Positions 1-5,584 of a stretch of 7,513 bases of DNA are shown piece after piece. This DNA comes from Comamonadaceae bacterium (GTDB lineage: Bacteria > Pseudomonadota > Gammaproteobacteria > Burkholderiales > Burkholderiaceae_C): positions 1 to 7,513 of the forward strand of contig JAHEBY010000130.1 in the NCBI GenBank assembly GCA_024642025.1, given 5' to 3'. Made by a program: the position numbers and the translations under genes. The first letter of the stretch is position 1. Each line of letters begins with the position of its first letter. The notes beneath the pieces were generated by a model. The model was not told where the DNA came from, did not search any database, and worked only from the letters and a program-made list of their open reading frames with translations.

Positions 1-98
1 CAATAGCAGGCTAAAGGTTGCTGGCTGGCAAGGCGGATGGCGCGGGTACCCGGGCGCAGGCCTCGCCAAGCGCCAGCCCTGCAAACTACCAGCCCGTC

Positions 99-1343
99 TC
101 AGGCCTTTGCCAGCAAAGAAATTGCCTTGCGCAACCGCACACGAAGCGCCCCCGGTTGAGTGCGCGTGATCTTGACTTCTGGCGTTTCGTGCCATGCGGC
201 GCAATGCGCAATGGCTTCGGCGACGTTAAGCACCGCATTGTCTGCAAGTGTCACGCCGGGCTCCAGATACAGCGCCTTTACTTGAAAAACGCCCACGGCA
301 CGGTGCGCCTTGGCGTCCAGCCGCCCGATCAACTCGCCGCGGTGCAGGATAGGCAACACGAAATAGCCAAAGCGGCGCCTGGCTTCGGGTGTGTAGCACT
401 CAATGCGGTAATCAAAATTGAACATCACTGACGCGCGCTCGCGATCCCACACGATGGGGTCAAAGGGCGACAGCAGCGTGGTGTGACTGGCTTCGAGTTT
501 GCCAGCCACAATCTTTTTCAGCAGCGCCAAATTGCTGGCATGCACGTACCCCGGCACTGTCCAGCCCTCCACGGCTACACGGTGCAACAGGCCCTGCTCG
601 ACCAGCTCATCCAGATCGGCATCTTTAAGCCGTGGCTTGAGGCGAAAGTAATCATGCACCCAGCGCGCCTGCGTCACGCCCAGCGCCTGCACCGATTTTT
701 CGATGAACTGGGTGCGAACCGCGTCCACCTGCGGCAACGTCAGATTCGCCAAACCGGGTGCCACCCGGTGCGCAAGGTCATACACGCGCTGAAACTTGTC
801 GCGACGGGTCACCATCAGCTCGCCGGTGGCGAACAGCGCTTCAAGCCAGCGCTTTTCATCTTTCCAGCCCCACCAGCCACCACTTTTGCCCCCGCCTTCA
901 CCATCGGCGCGTTCGAATTCGCTGGATTTGACGGGGCCGCTAGCCTCAATATGCGCCAACAACGCGTCGAGCTCGGCGCGCTGTCTGGCCAGAATCGCCT
1001 GCCCGTTGGCAATGCCCCAGTGCCGCCGGGTTTGGTGGTTGTAGGCGCGGTGCAGCGCCAAGTCAGCCATGGGCGCAAAGCAGGCTTCGTGCGCCCAGGT
1101 TTCAAACAGATGGGCCCTGGCCAGCGCCTGATCCAACCACCGGGCAGGGTAGTGGCCCAGACGCGAAAACAGCACCAGATACGGGCTGCGCGCCACCACA
1201 TGAATGGTATCGATCTGCAGCAGTTGCATGCGGTCGATGCAGCGTCGCACCGCAAGCGGTGTGGCGGTCTTTGCCGGGGCAACCAGCAGGCCCTGCGCTG
1301 CGAGTTGCAGGTGGCGTGCGTGCTGGAGGGTCAGGTTGGTCAC
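99..1343 (-). CDS. ycaQ: YcaQ/AlkZ-like winged-helix DNA glycosylase (HTH_42 family)
   Basis: 414-residue protein of the HTH_42 (formerly DUF1006) family. E. coli YcaQ and Streptomyces AlkZ in this family excise alkylated bases and unhook interstrand crosslinks. Family hallmarks visible: LLQIDTIHVV at residues 41-50, containing a Q43-I-D45 triplet that fits the catalytic Q-x-D of the YcaQ branch (AlkZ has Q-x-Q); YLVLFSRLG at 55-63; GGWWGWK at 155-161; and the C-terminal block LLSPFDPIVWDRER (290-303) followed by FGYFVLPILHRGELIGRLD (325-343). No signal peptide or membrane segment, so cytoplasmic. The start is GTG, the only usable start after the pgi stop: seven codons downstream, in the same frame, with no start codon between. 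No clear Shine-Dalgarno precedes it, so translation may depend on coupling to pgi. Last visible gene of the tal-pgi-ycaQ block. Family is confident; the lesion repaired and true orthology to E. coli YcaQ are inferred. Confidence 0.85.
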   Translation of the reverse strand: MTNLTLQHARHLQLAAQGLLVAPAKTATPLAVRRCIDRMQLLQIDTIHVVARSPYLVLFSRLGHYPARWLDQALARAHLFETWAHEACFAPMADLALHRAYNHQTRRHWGIANGQAILARQRAELDALLAHIEASGPVKSSEFERADGEGGGKSGGWWGWKDEKRWLEALFATGELMVTRRDKFQRVYDLAHRVAPGLANLTLPQVDAVRTQFIEKSVQALGVTQARWVHDYFRLKPRLKDADLDELVEQGLLHRVAVEGWTVPGYVHASNLALLKKIVAGKLEASHTTLLSPFDPIVWDRERASVMFNFDYRIECYTPEARRRFGYFVLPILHRGELIGRLDAKAHRAVGVFQVKALYLEPGVTLADNAVLNVAEAIAHCAAWHETPEVKITRTQPGALRVRLRKAISLLAKA

Positions 1344-1361
1344 TCGACGCGCGTAGGGTGA

Positions 1362-2981
1362 TCAGCCACGCATCCGCGCCAGCAGCCCCGCCGTCGATCC
1401 GTCCAGCCCGTCGGTATTGCCACTGTTCAAGCGCGCTTCAACATCTTTGGCCAGCACCTTGCCCAGCTCCACGCCCCACTGGTCGAAGCTGTTGATGCCC
1501 CACAGCGAACCGCTCACAAAGACGCGGTGCTCCTGTAGCGCAATCAGCGCGCCAAGCGACGTGGGTGTGAGGTCGTCCAGCAGCAAGAAGGTGCTGGGGC
1601 GGTTGCCGGGGAAGTTCTTGTGACCGCCCGTGTCTGCCTTGCCCAGCATCAGCGCCTGCGCCTGTGCCAGCACATTGGCCAGCAGCAAGGTGTGATGGCC
1701 CGGCAAGCTGTGGCGCGGCTTTTTGACGGCCACAAACTCCACCGGAACCACGTCGGTGCCCTGATGCAGCATTTGAAAATACGCATGCTGTCCATTGGTG
1801 CCGGGCTCGCCCCACAGCACGGGCGAGGTGCCATACGGCAAGGCGTGTCCCGCGGCGTCCACCTGTTTGCCGTTACTCTCCATTTCCAGCTGCTGCAGAT
1901 AGGCTGGCAGGCGGCGCAGGGCGCTATGGTACGGCGCAATGCTGCGGCTGGTGAAGCCATGAAAGTTGCGGTACCACACGTCCAGCAAACCCAGCCGCAC
2001 GGGCAGGTTTTGCGCCAGCGGCGCGGTACGAAAGTGCTCATCCATCTCATGCGCGCCAGCCAGAAACTCGCGAAAGCCCTTGGCGCCAGTGGCGATGGCC
2101 AGCGGCAGGCCGATGGCCGACCACATCGAATAGCGGCCACCCACCCAGTCCCAGAAGCCAAAGGTGGTGGTGATGCCAAACGCGTTGGCCGCCGCCACAT
2201 TGGTGGTGAGCGCCGCAAAATGCCGGGCAATGTCGGTGCCACCATGGGCCGTAAACCACGCCTTGGCCGACGCGGCGTTGGTCATGGTTTCGATGGTGGT
2301 GAAGGTTTTGCTGGCGATCAGGAAGAGTGTGCTTTCTGGCCTGACTTTCTTCAGCGTGGCGGCCAGCTCATGGCCATCAACATTGGAGACAAAGTGAAAC
2401 CGCTTGCCGGGAAGTACGAATTCGTCCAGCGCGGCAACCGCCATCTGCGGCCCCAGGTCGGAGCCGCCAATGCCGATGTTGACCACATCGGTGATGCCTG
2501 CGTCCGCCCGCACCGCTTCAGCGTAGGTCAGCATGGCGCCCAATGTGGTGTGCACATCAGACAACTCTTTTGCTACTTTACTGATAGCTGATGAATCATA
2601 TTTGACGAGGGCTGAAGCGCTATTTTGTTCAGGAAAACGCAACAACCAGTGCATCACGGCACGGTTTTCAGTGTTGTTGATGGCTTCGCCGGCAAACATG
2701 GCGTTGCGATGTGCTTCAAGGCCGGATTGCCGCGCCATATCCATCAGCAGCGCTTCCGTGTTGGCGTCAAGCCGGTTTTTCGAGAGGTCGGCAAACACGT
2801 GGGGCGCCTGCTGGCTAAAGGCTTCAAAACGGCGAGGCTCGGTTGCAAAGGCTTCGCGGACGTCGAATGATCCGCCAGCGTTGGAAAAGGCTTCGTGCAG
2901 TTTGGTCCAGGCGGTCGTTTGGTCGCAGCGCAACCGCGCCGTTTTGCCGGATTCAGAGGTTTGACTTATTCCCATGGTCAT
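1362..2981 (-). CDS. pgi: Glucose-6-phosphate isomerase
   Basis: Interconverts glucose-6-phosphate and fructose-6-phosphate in the cytoplasm. At 539 residues it is close to the E. coli enzyme (549). Visible signatures: TENRAVMHWLLR (104-115), the sugar-phosphate-binding IGIGGSDLGP (169-178), the first PGI signature DWVGGRYSMWSAIGLP (278-293), MESNGK with the likely catalytic Glu368, GEPGTNGQHA with His399, and the C-terminal signature GSLWGINSFDQWGVELGK ending in Lys508. The Glu368-His399 spacing (31) equals that of E. coli E355-H386. The ATG at 2981 overlaps the tal TGA as ATGA, suggesting translational coupling; an AAGG lies just upstream. A second ATG two codons later lacks a ribosome-binding site. 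Oddity: residues about 119-138 come from an AT-rich stretch that makes the variable loop after the TENRAV motif roughly ten residues longer than in E. coli, while all catalytic motifs remain intact. Function is secure. Confidence 0.98.
   Translation of the reverse strand: MTMGISQTSESGKTARLRCDQTTAWTKLHEAFSNAGGSFDVREAFATEPRRFEAFSQQAPHVFADLSKNRLDANTEALLMDMARQSGLEAHRNAMFAGEAINNTENRAVMHWLLRFPEQNSASALVKYDSSAISKVAKELSDVHTTLGAMLTYAEAVRADAGITDVVNIGIGGSDLGPQMAVAALDEFVLPGKRFHFVSNVDGHELAATLKKVRPESTLFLIASKTFTTIETMTNAASAKAWFTAHGGTDIARHFAALTTNVAAANAFGITTTFGFWDWVGGRYSMWSAIGLPLAIATGAKGFREFLAGAHEMDEHFRTAPLAQNLPVRLGLLDVWYRNFHGFTSRSIAPYHSALRRLPAYLQQLEMESNGKQVDAAGHALPYGTSPVLWGEPGTNGQHAYFQMLHQGTDVVPVEFVAVKKPRHSLPGHHTLLLANVLAQAQALMLGKADTGGHKNFPGNRPSTFLLLDDLTPTSLGALIALQEHRVFVSGSLWGINSFDQWGVELGKVLAKDVEARLNSGNTDGLDGSTAGLLARMRG
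2568..2626. repeat. Candidate dispersed-repeat insertion carried in frame inside pgi
   Basis: A stretch of about 59 bp whose composition differs sharply from the surrounding GC-rich gene: positions 2561-2640 are 48/80 A or T. It runs from TTTTGCTACTTT through GATAGCTG (2583-2590) to GGGCTGAAGCGCTATTTTG (2608-2626). TTTGCTA...GATAGCTG followed by AGGGCT...AGCGCTATTTT resembles, from memory, a short imperfectly palindromic repeat found in many copies between genes in Comamonadaceae. Here it is read in frame as pgi residues about 119-138, a Ser/Ala-rich segment in a loop that is variable in the family. The boundaries are estimates and the repeat assignment is unverified. The alternative is a simply diverged, AT-rich loop. 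Confidence 0.45.
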
Positions 2982-3925
2982 GCTGCCTTGATCAGTTGTT
3001 CCAGTTTCACCGTGTCGGCGCAGAAAGCGCGAATACCCTCTGCCAGTTTTTCGGTGGCCATTGCATCTTCATTCAACGCCATGCGGAATTGCGCCTCGTC
3101 ATACTGCACGGCTGGCAAATCCAGCCCACGGGCGGCTTGCGGGTCCAGCGCGCGGGCAATTGGCGCCTCAGACGCAGCCAGCGTAGCCAGCAGGTCCGGG
3201 CTGATGGTGAGCAGATCGCACCCGGCCAGCGCCGTGATTTGCCCGACGTTGCGAAAGCTGGCACCCATCACCTCGGTCGCAATGCCGAACTTCTTGTAAT
3301 GGTCATAGATCTGGCGAACCGATTTCACACCCGGGTCGTTGGCACCAGCGTTGTCGGCTTCCACCCACGTGGCGCCAGCAGACTTTTTGTACCAGTCGTA
3401 AATGCGGCCTACAAAGGGCGAAATCAGTTGCACGCCGGCCTGCCCGCACGCCACCGCCTGGCAAAACGAAAACAGCAGGGTCAGGTTGGTGTGAATGCCG
3501 CGCTGCTCAAGCCGCCGGGCAGCCTGAATACCTTCCCACGTAGCGGCCACCTTGATCAGCACCCGGTCGATGTGCACGCCCTGAGCCTCGTAGAGCTCGA
3601 TGATGCGCTCGCCTCGGGAATAGGTGGCGCTGGCATCAAAGCTCAGGCGAGCGTCGATCTCGGTCGACACGCGACCGGGAACGCGCTTCAAAATCTCGCA
3701 ACCAAAGCGCACCAGCAGCCGGTCGATGATCTCGTCCATCGGGCGGCCCTGGAACTGATTGACGGTATCCGTCAAGAGCGGCTGGTACTCGGGCTTTTGC
3801 ACCGCCTTCAGAATCAGCGAGGGGTTCGTCGTCGCATCTTGTGGCTTGAACGCGTCTATTTGCCTGAAGTCGCCCGTATCGGCCACGACGGTAGTGAATT
3901 GTTTGAGGGCGTCGAGCTGGTTCAT
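2978..3925 (-). CDS. tal: Transaldolase (TalA/TalB type)
   Basis: Transfers a dihydroxyacetone unit between sedoheptulose-7-phosphate and glyceraldehyde-3-phosphate in the non-oxidative pentose phosphate pathway, giving erythrose-4-phosphate and fructose-6-phosphate. At 315 residues it matches the classical class I enzyme (E. coli TalB, 317). Visible: TTVVADTGDF with the catalytic-type Asp16 (11-20), PQDATTNPSLIL (28-39), VPGRVSTEIDARLSFD with Glu89 (82-97), RVLIKVAATWEGI with the Schiff-base Lys125 (121-133), NLTLLFSFCQA (147-157), ISPFVGRIYDWYK (168-180) and VMGASFRNVGQI (219-230). An upstream in-frame start would add 22 residues of non-homologous sequence. The ATG at 3925 is preferred because it aligns with the family N-terminus and has GGGAG five bases upstream. 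First gene of the minus-strand block; its TGA overlaps the pgi ATG. Probably controlled from the intergenic region shared with zwf. Confidence 0.97.
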   Translation of the reverse strand: MNQLDALKQFTTVVADTGDFRQIDAFKPQDATTNPSLILKAVQKPEYQPLLTDTVNQFQGRPMDEIIDRLLVRFGCEILKRVPGRVSTEIDARLSFDASATYSRGERIIELYEAQGVHIDRVLIKVAATWEGIQAARRLEQRGIHTNLTLLFSFCQAVACGQAGVQLISPFVGRIYDWYKKSAGATWVEADNAGANDPGVKSVRQIYDHYKKFGIATEVMGASFRNVGQITALAGCDLLTISPDLLATLAASEAPIARALDPQAARGLDLPAVQYDEAQFRMALNEDAMATEKLAEGIRAFCADTVKLEQLIKAA

Positions 3926-3930
3926 GAAAT

Positions 3931-3935
3931 CTCCC
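3931..3935 (-). promoter_or_regulatory. tal ribosome-binding site
   Basis: Read on the minus strand this is GGGAG, five bases before the ATG at 3925. It is the clearest Shine-Dalgarno in the window and settles the tal start against the longer in-frame alternative at 3991, which would place the site inside the gene. Confidence 0.75.
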
Positions 3936-3943
3936 AATTTGGT

Positions 3944-3989
3944 CTGGCGTTGACTGAACGCGCCACGCGCTGCTGGCGTTTTGCAACGC
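3944..3989. repeat. Two tandem copies of a short palindrome in the tal leader
   Basis: CTGGCGTT-gactg-AACGC (3944-3961) and CTGGCGTT-ttgc-AACGC (3974-3989) are each inverted repeats with 5-bp arms GCGTT/AACGC and a 4-5 base loop. The eight-base unit CTGGCGTT is repeated directly 30 bp apart. On the minus strand both read GCGTT-loop-AACGCCAG. They lie between the proposed tal promoter and the tal ribosome-binding site, so they could be paired operators for an unknown regulator or two small hairpins in the tal mRNA leader. The repeats are seen directly; the role is inference. Confidence 0.5.
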
Positions 3990-4009
3990 ACGGCTGCCAG
4001 TCATATTGA

Positions 4010-4015
4010 ATTATC
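4010..4015 (-). promoter_or_regulatory. Possible -10 element for tal-pgi-ycaQ
   Basis: On the minus strand this reads GATAAT, 5 of 6 matches to TATAAT. No convincing -35 lies 16-18 bp upstream (the hexamers there are TGTTAA-like), so the call is tentative. If real, transcription starts near 4003, leaving a leader of about 78 bases that includes the two tandem palindromes, and the candidate HexR operator sits between its -10 and -35 positions. Confidence 0.3.
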
Positions 4016-4017
4016 GG

Positions 4018-4032
4018 TGAAACAAAGTTACA
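4018..4032. promoter_or_regulatory. Candidate HexR operator between tal and zwf
   Basis: TGAAAC-AAA-GTTACA is an inverted repeat with 6-bp arms and a 3-bp centre; five of six arm positions pair (one A where T would give a perfect palindrome). Reported proteobacterial HexR sites have the same 6-3-6 build, of the type TGTAAT-NNN-ATTACA (from memory of published regulon work). A gene for a HexR-like protein lies just downstream of zwf. The site overlaps the proposed zwf -10 and lies in the spacer of the proposed tal promoter, so it could act on both directions. Confidence 0.6.
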
Positions 4033-4056
4033 TTAACATAACAATTTCTTGTAACT
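4026..4056. repeat. Perfect 7-bp inverted repeat with a 17-bp spacer
   Basis: AGTTACA (4026-4032) and TGTAACT (4050-4056) are exact reverse complements. The left arm is also the right half of the candidate HexR operator. The right arm is a perfect TGTAAC half-site, but it has no partner at the normal operator spacing. It could be an auxiliary half-site or chance in an AT-rich spacer. Confidence 0.45.
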
Positions 4057-4091
4057 CGGGACCTCTCCCATTTTCACTTCTGTTGAACCCT

Positions 4092-5558
4092 ATGTCATTT
4101 GACCTTGTTCTATTCGGCGGCACTGGCGATCTGGCCTGGCGCAAACTCATGCCTGCGCTGTTTCAGGCCTTTCGCCATGGCTCCCTGCCACCCGGCGGGC
4201 GAATTATCGGCGTGGGCCGTGACGGCCTATCCCACGACCAGTACCGCAGCCAGATCAAGGCACGGTTTGACCAGGTTGACCCGGGCAAGCGCCCGAGTGA
4301 CGACGAGTTCACCCGCTTCGCCGCCATTCTGGAATTCCTGCGCATGGACTTGTCCAAGCCGGACGACTACGCCTCGCTGGCTGAAACCTTGCGGGCGCGC
4401 AACGCCGACACGGTGGTGATGTATGTGGCCACGGCGCCCGCTCTATTCACCACCGTGTGCGAAAAGCTTGCCGCCACCGGCCTCAACACGGCCAACACGC
4501 GCATCGTGCTGGAAAAACCGCTGGGGCATGATCTGGCATCAAACCGTGCCATCAACCAGGCGGTATGTCAGGTATTTGGCGAAAACCAGGTCTTTCGCAT
4601 CGACCACTACCTGGGCAAGCCTGCCGTACAGAACCTGTTTGCGCTCAGGTTTGGAAACTCACTTTTTGAGCCCTTGTGGCGGCGTGAACACATTGCCAAT
4701 ATTCAGATCACCATTGCCGAAGATCTGGGTGTGGAAAAACGCGGCAACTTTTACGAAACCACGGGCGCGCTGCGCGACATGGTGCAAAACCATGCCCTGC
4801 AATTGCTGTGCGCCATTGGCATGGAGCCACCCATCAACGCTCATGCCGACGCCATTCGGGACGAAAAGCTCAAGGTTTTGCGCTCTTTGAAACCATGGAC
4901 CAAAGAATCACTCTCGCAAGACGTGGTGCGCGGTCAGTACGGCGCCGGACCACCCAACAACGGCAATTTACTCGCCTACAAAGATGAAACTGGCGTAGAC
5001 CCAAACAGCAAAACCGAAACCTTTGTCGCGCTGCGCACCGAGATTTCCAACTGGCGCTGGGCCGGTGTGCCGTTTTACATTCGTACCGGCAAGCGACTTG
5101 CCGGGCGCGACGCCCACATCGTGGTGAACTTCCGGCCCACGCCGCACGCCATCTTCAACTCGAAGATTGGCGAAGCCAACCGACTGGTCATCAACCTGCA
5201 GCCGCGGGATGGCCTTGAGTTGCATTTGCTCGCACAGGGCCGGGACGATCGCAAAGGTGGCCGCGCAGCAACACAAAACCTGGCTCCGGTGCAGCTGGAT
5301 CTGGACTTTGACAAACGCTTTGGTTCCGAGCGTGTCGGAGCCTACGAGCGCCTGCTACTGGACGTGATCGAAGGCCGTCTTAACTTGTTTGTGCGCAGCG
5401 ACGAGCAGGAAGAGGCCTGGCGCTGGGTGGAGCCCATACTGGACTATTGGGCTAACGATTCGACCGGGCCCCGAACCTATGCCTCGGGCACCTGGGGCCC
5501 CAGCGCGTCCAGCGCCATGATTGCGCGTGATGGCTACTGCTGGTCTGAAGAAAATTGA
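4092..5558 (+). CDS. zwf: Glucose-6-phosphate 1-dehydrogenase
   Basis: Oxidises glucose-6-phosphate to 6-phosphogluconolactone with reduction of NAD(P)+, the entry step to the oxidative pentose phosphate and Entner-Doudoroff routes. 488 residues, normal for bacterial enzymes. Visible: nucleotide-binding GGTGDLAWRKL at residues 9-19, EKPLGHD with Lys142 (141-147), the active-site signature RIDHYLGK (169-176) with Asp171 and His172, and VQNHALQ with His234. The Asp171-His234 spacing (63) matches the Asp177-His240 catalytic pair of the Leuconostoc enzyme. The C-terminal domain contains FYIRTGKRL (328-336) and a family-typical end, WGPSASSAMIARDGYCW. The signature continues KPAVQNL where many homologues have KE[TS]VQNL. 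An in-frame start at 3981 would place the promoter region inside the gene; the ATG at 4092 puts the dinucleotide fold at the normal distance. No Shine-Dalgarno is evident before it. Probably co-transcribed with hexR and repressed by it. Confidence 0.97.
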   Translation: MSFDLVLFGGTGDLAWRKLMPALFQAFRHGSLPPGGRIIGVGRDGLSHDQYRSQIKARFDQVDPGKRPSDDEFTRFAAILEFLRMDLSKPDDYASLAETLRARNADTVVMYVATAPALFTTVCEKLAATGLNTANTRIVLEKPLGHDLASNRAINQAVCQVFGENQVFRIDHYLGKPAVQNLFALRFGNSLFEPLWRREHIANIQITIAEDLGVEKRGNFYETTGALRDMVQNHALQLLCAIGMEPPINAHADAIRDEKLKVLRSLKPWTKESLSQDVVRGQYGAGPPNNGNLLAYKDETGVDPNSKTETFVALRTEISNWRWAGVPFYIRTGKRLAGRDAHIVVNFRPTPHAIFNSKIGEANRLVINLQPRDGLELHLLAQGRDDRKGGRAATQNLAPVQLDLDFDKRFGSERVGAYERLLLDVIEGRLNLFVRSDEQEEAWRWVEPILDYWANDSTGPRTYASGTWGPSASSAMIARDGYCWSEEN

Positions 5559-5584
5559 CAGCATGCCACACAGGCTGACAAACC

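Larger units (their letters stand above)
4006..4034 (+). promoter_or_regulatory. Candidate zwf sigma-70-type promoter
   Basis: TTGAAT at 4006-4011 (-35-like, 4 of 6 to TTGACA) and TACATT at 4029-4034 (-10-like, 4 of 6 to TATAAT) are separated by 17 bp. Transcription would start near 4041, about 50 bases before the zwf ATG. The candidate HexR operator fills most of the spacer and overlaps the -10, as expected for repression by steric block. Both hexamers are only moderate matches. Confidence 0.45.

Noticed and set aside
43..56. GGTACCCGGG string resembling a cloning-vector polylinker
   Set aside because: Only about ten bases match, and the flanks continue as ordinary GC-rich genomic sequence, so chance is the better explanation.
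1..98. Left-edge flank downstream of the ycaQ-like stop, possibly the end or start of another gene
   Set aside because: Only 98 bases are available. One plus-strand frame is open across it but shows no recognisable motif, and no terminator hairpin with a T-run is visible. I assign nothing here.
483..1361. Long plus-strand open frame (292 codons) antisense to the ycaQ-like gene
   Set aside because: Its translation has no recognisable family features, and the opposite strand encodes a protein with clear HTH_42 motifs throughout. Open antisense frames are expected in GC-rich DNA.
1620..2591. Plus-strand open frame (323 codons) antisense to pgi
   Set aside because: Shadow of the pgi codon pattern. 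The translated product is compositionally odd and lacks recognisable motifs.
3926..3991. Longer tal N-terminus starting at 3991
   Set aside because: The added 22 residues do not resemble transaldolases, and the GGGAG ribosome-binding site before the ATG at 3925 would lie inside the gene.
2843..4009. Plus-strand open frame (388 codons) spanning the pgi 5' end and all of tal
   Set aside because: Antisense to two well-supported enzymes and runs into the regulatory region before zwf; no domain is recognisable and no start signal is evident.
3981..4091. Longer zwf N-terminus starting at 3981
   Set aside because: It would place the promoter and operator inside the coding region and push the GGTGDL nucleotide-binding motif far from the N-terminus.
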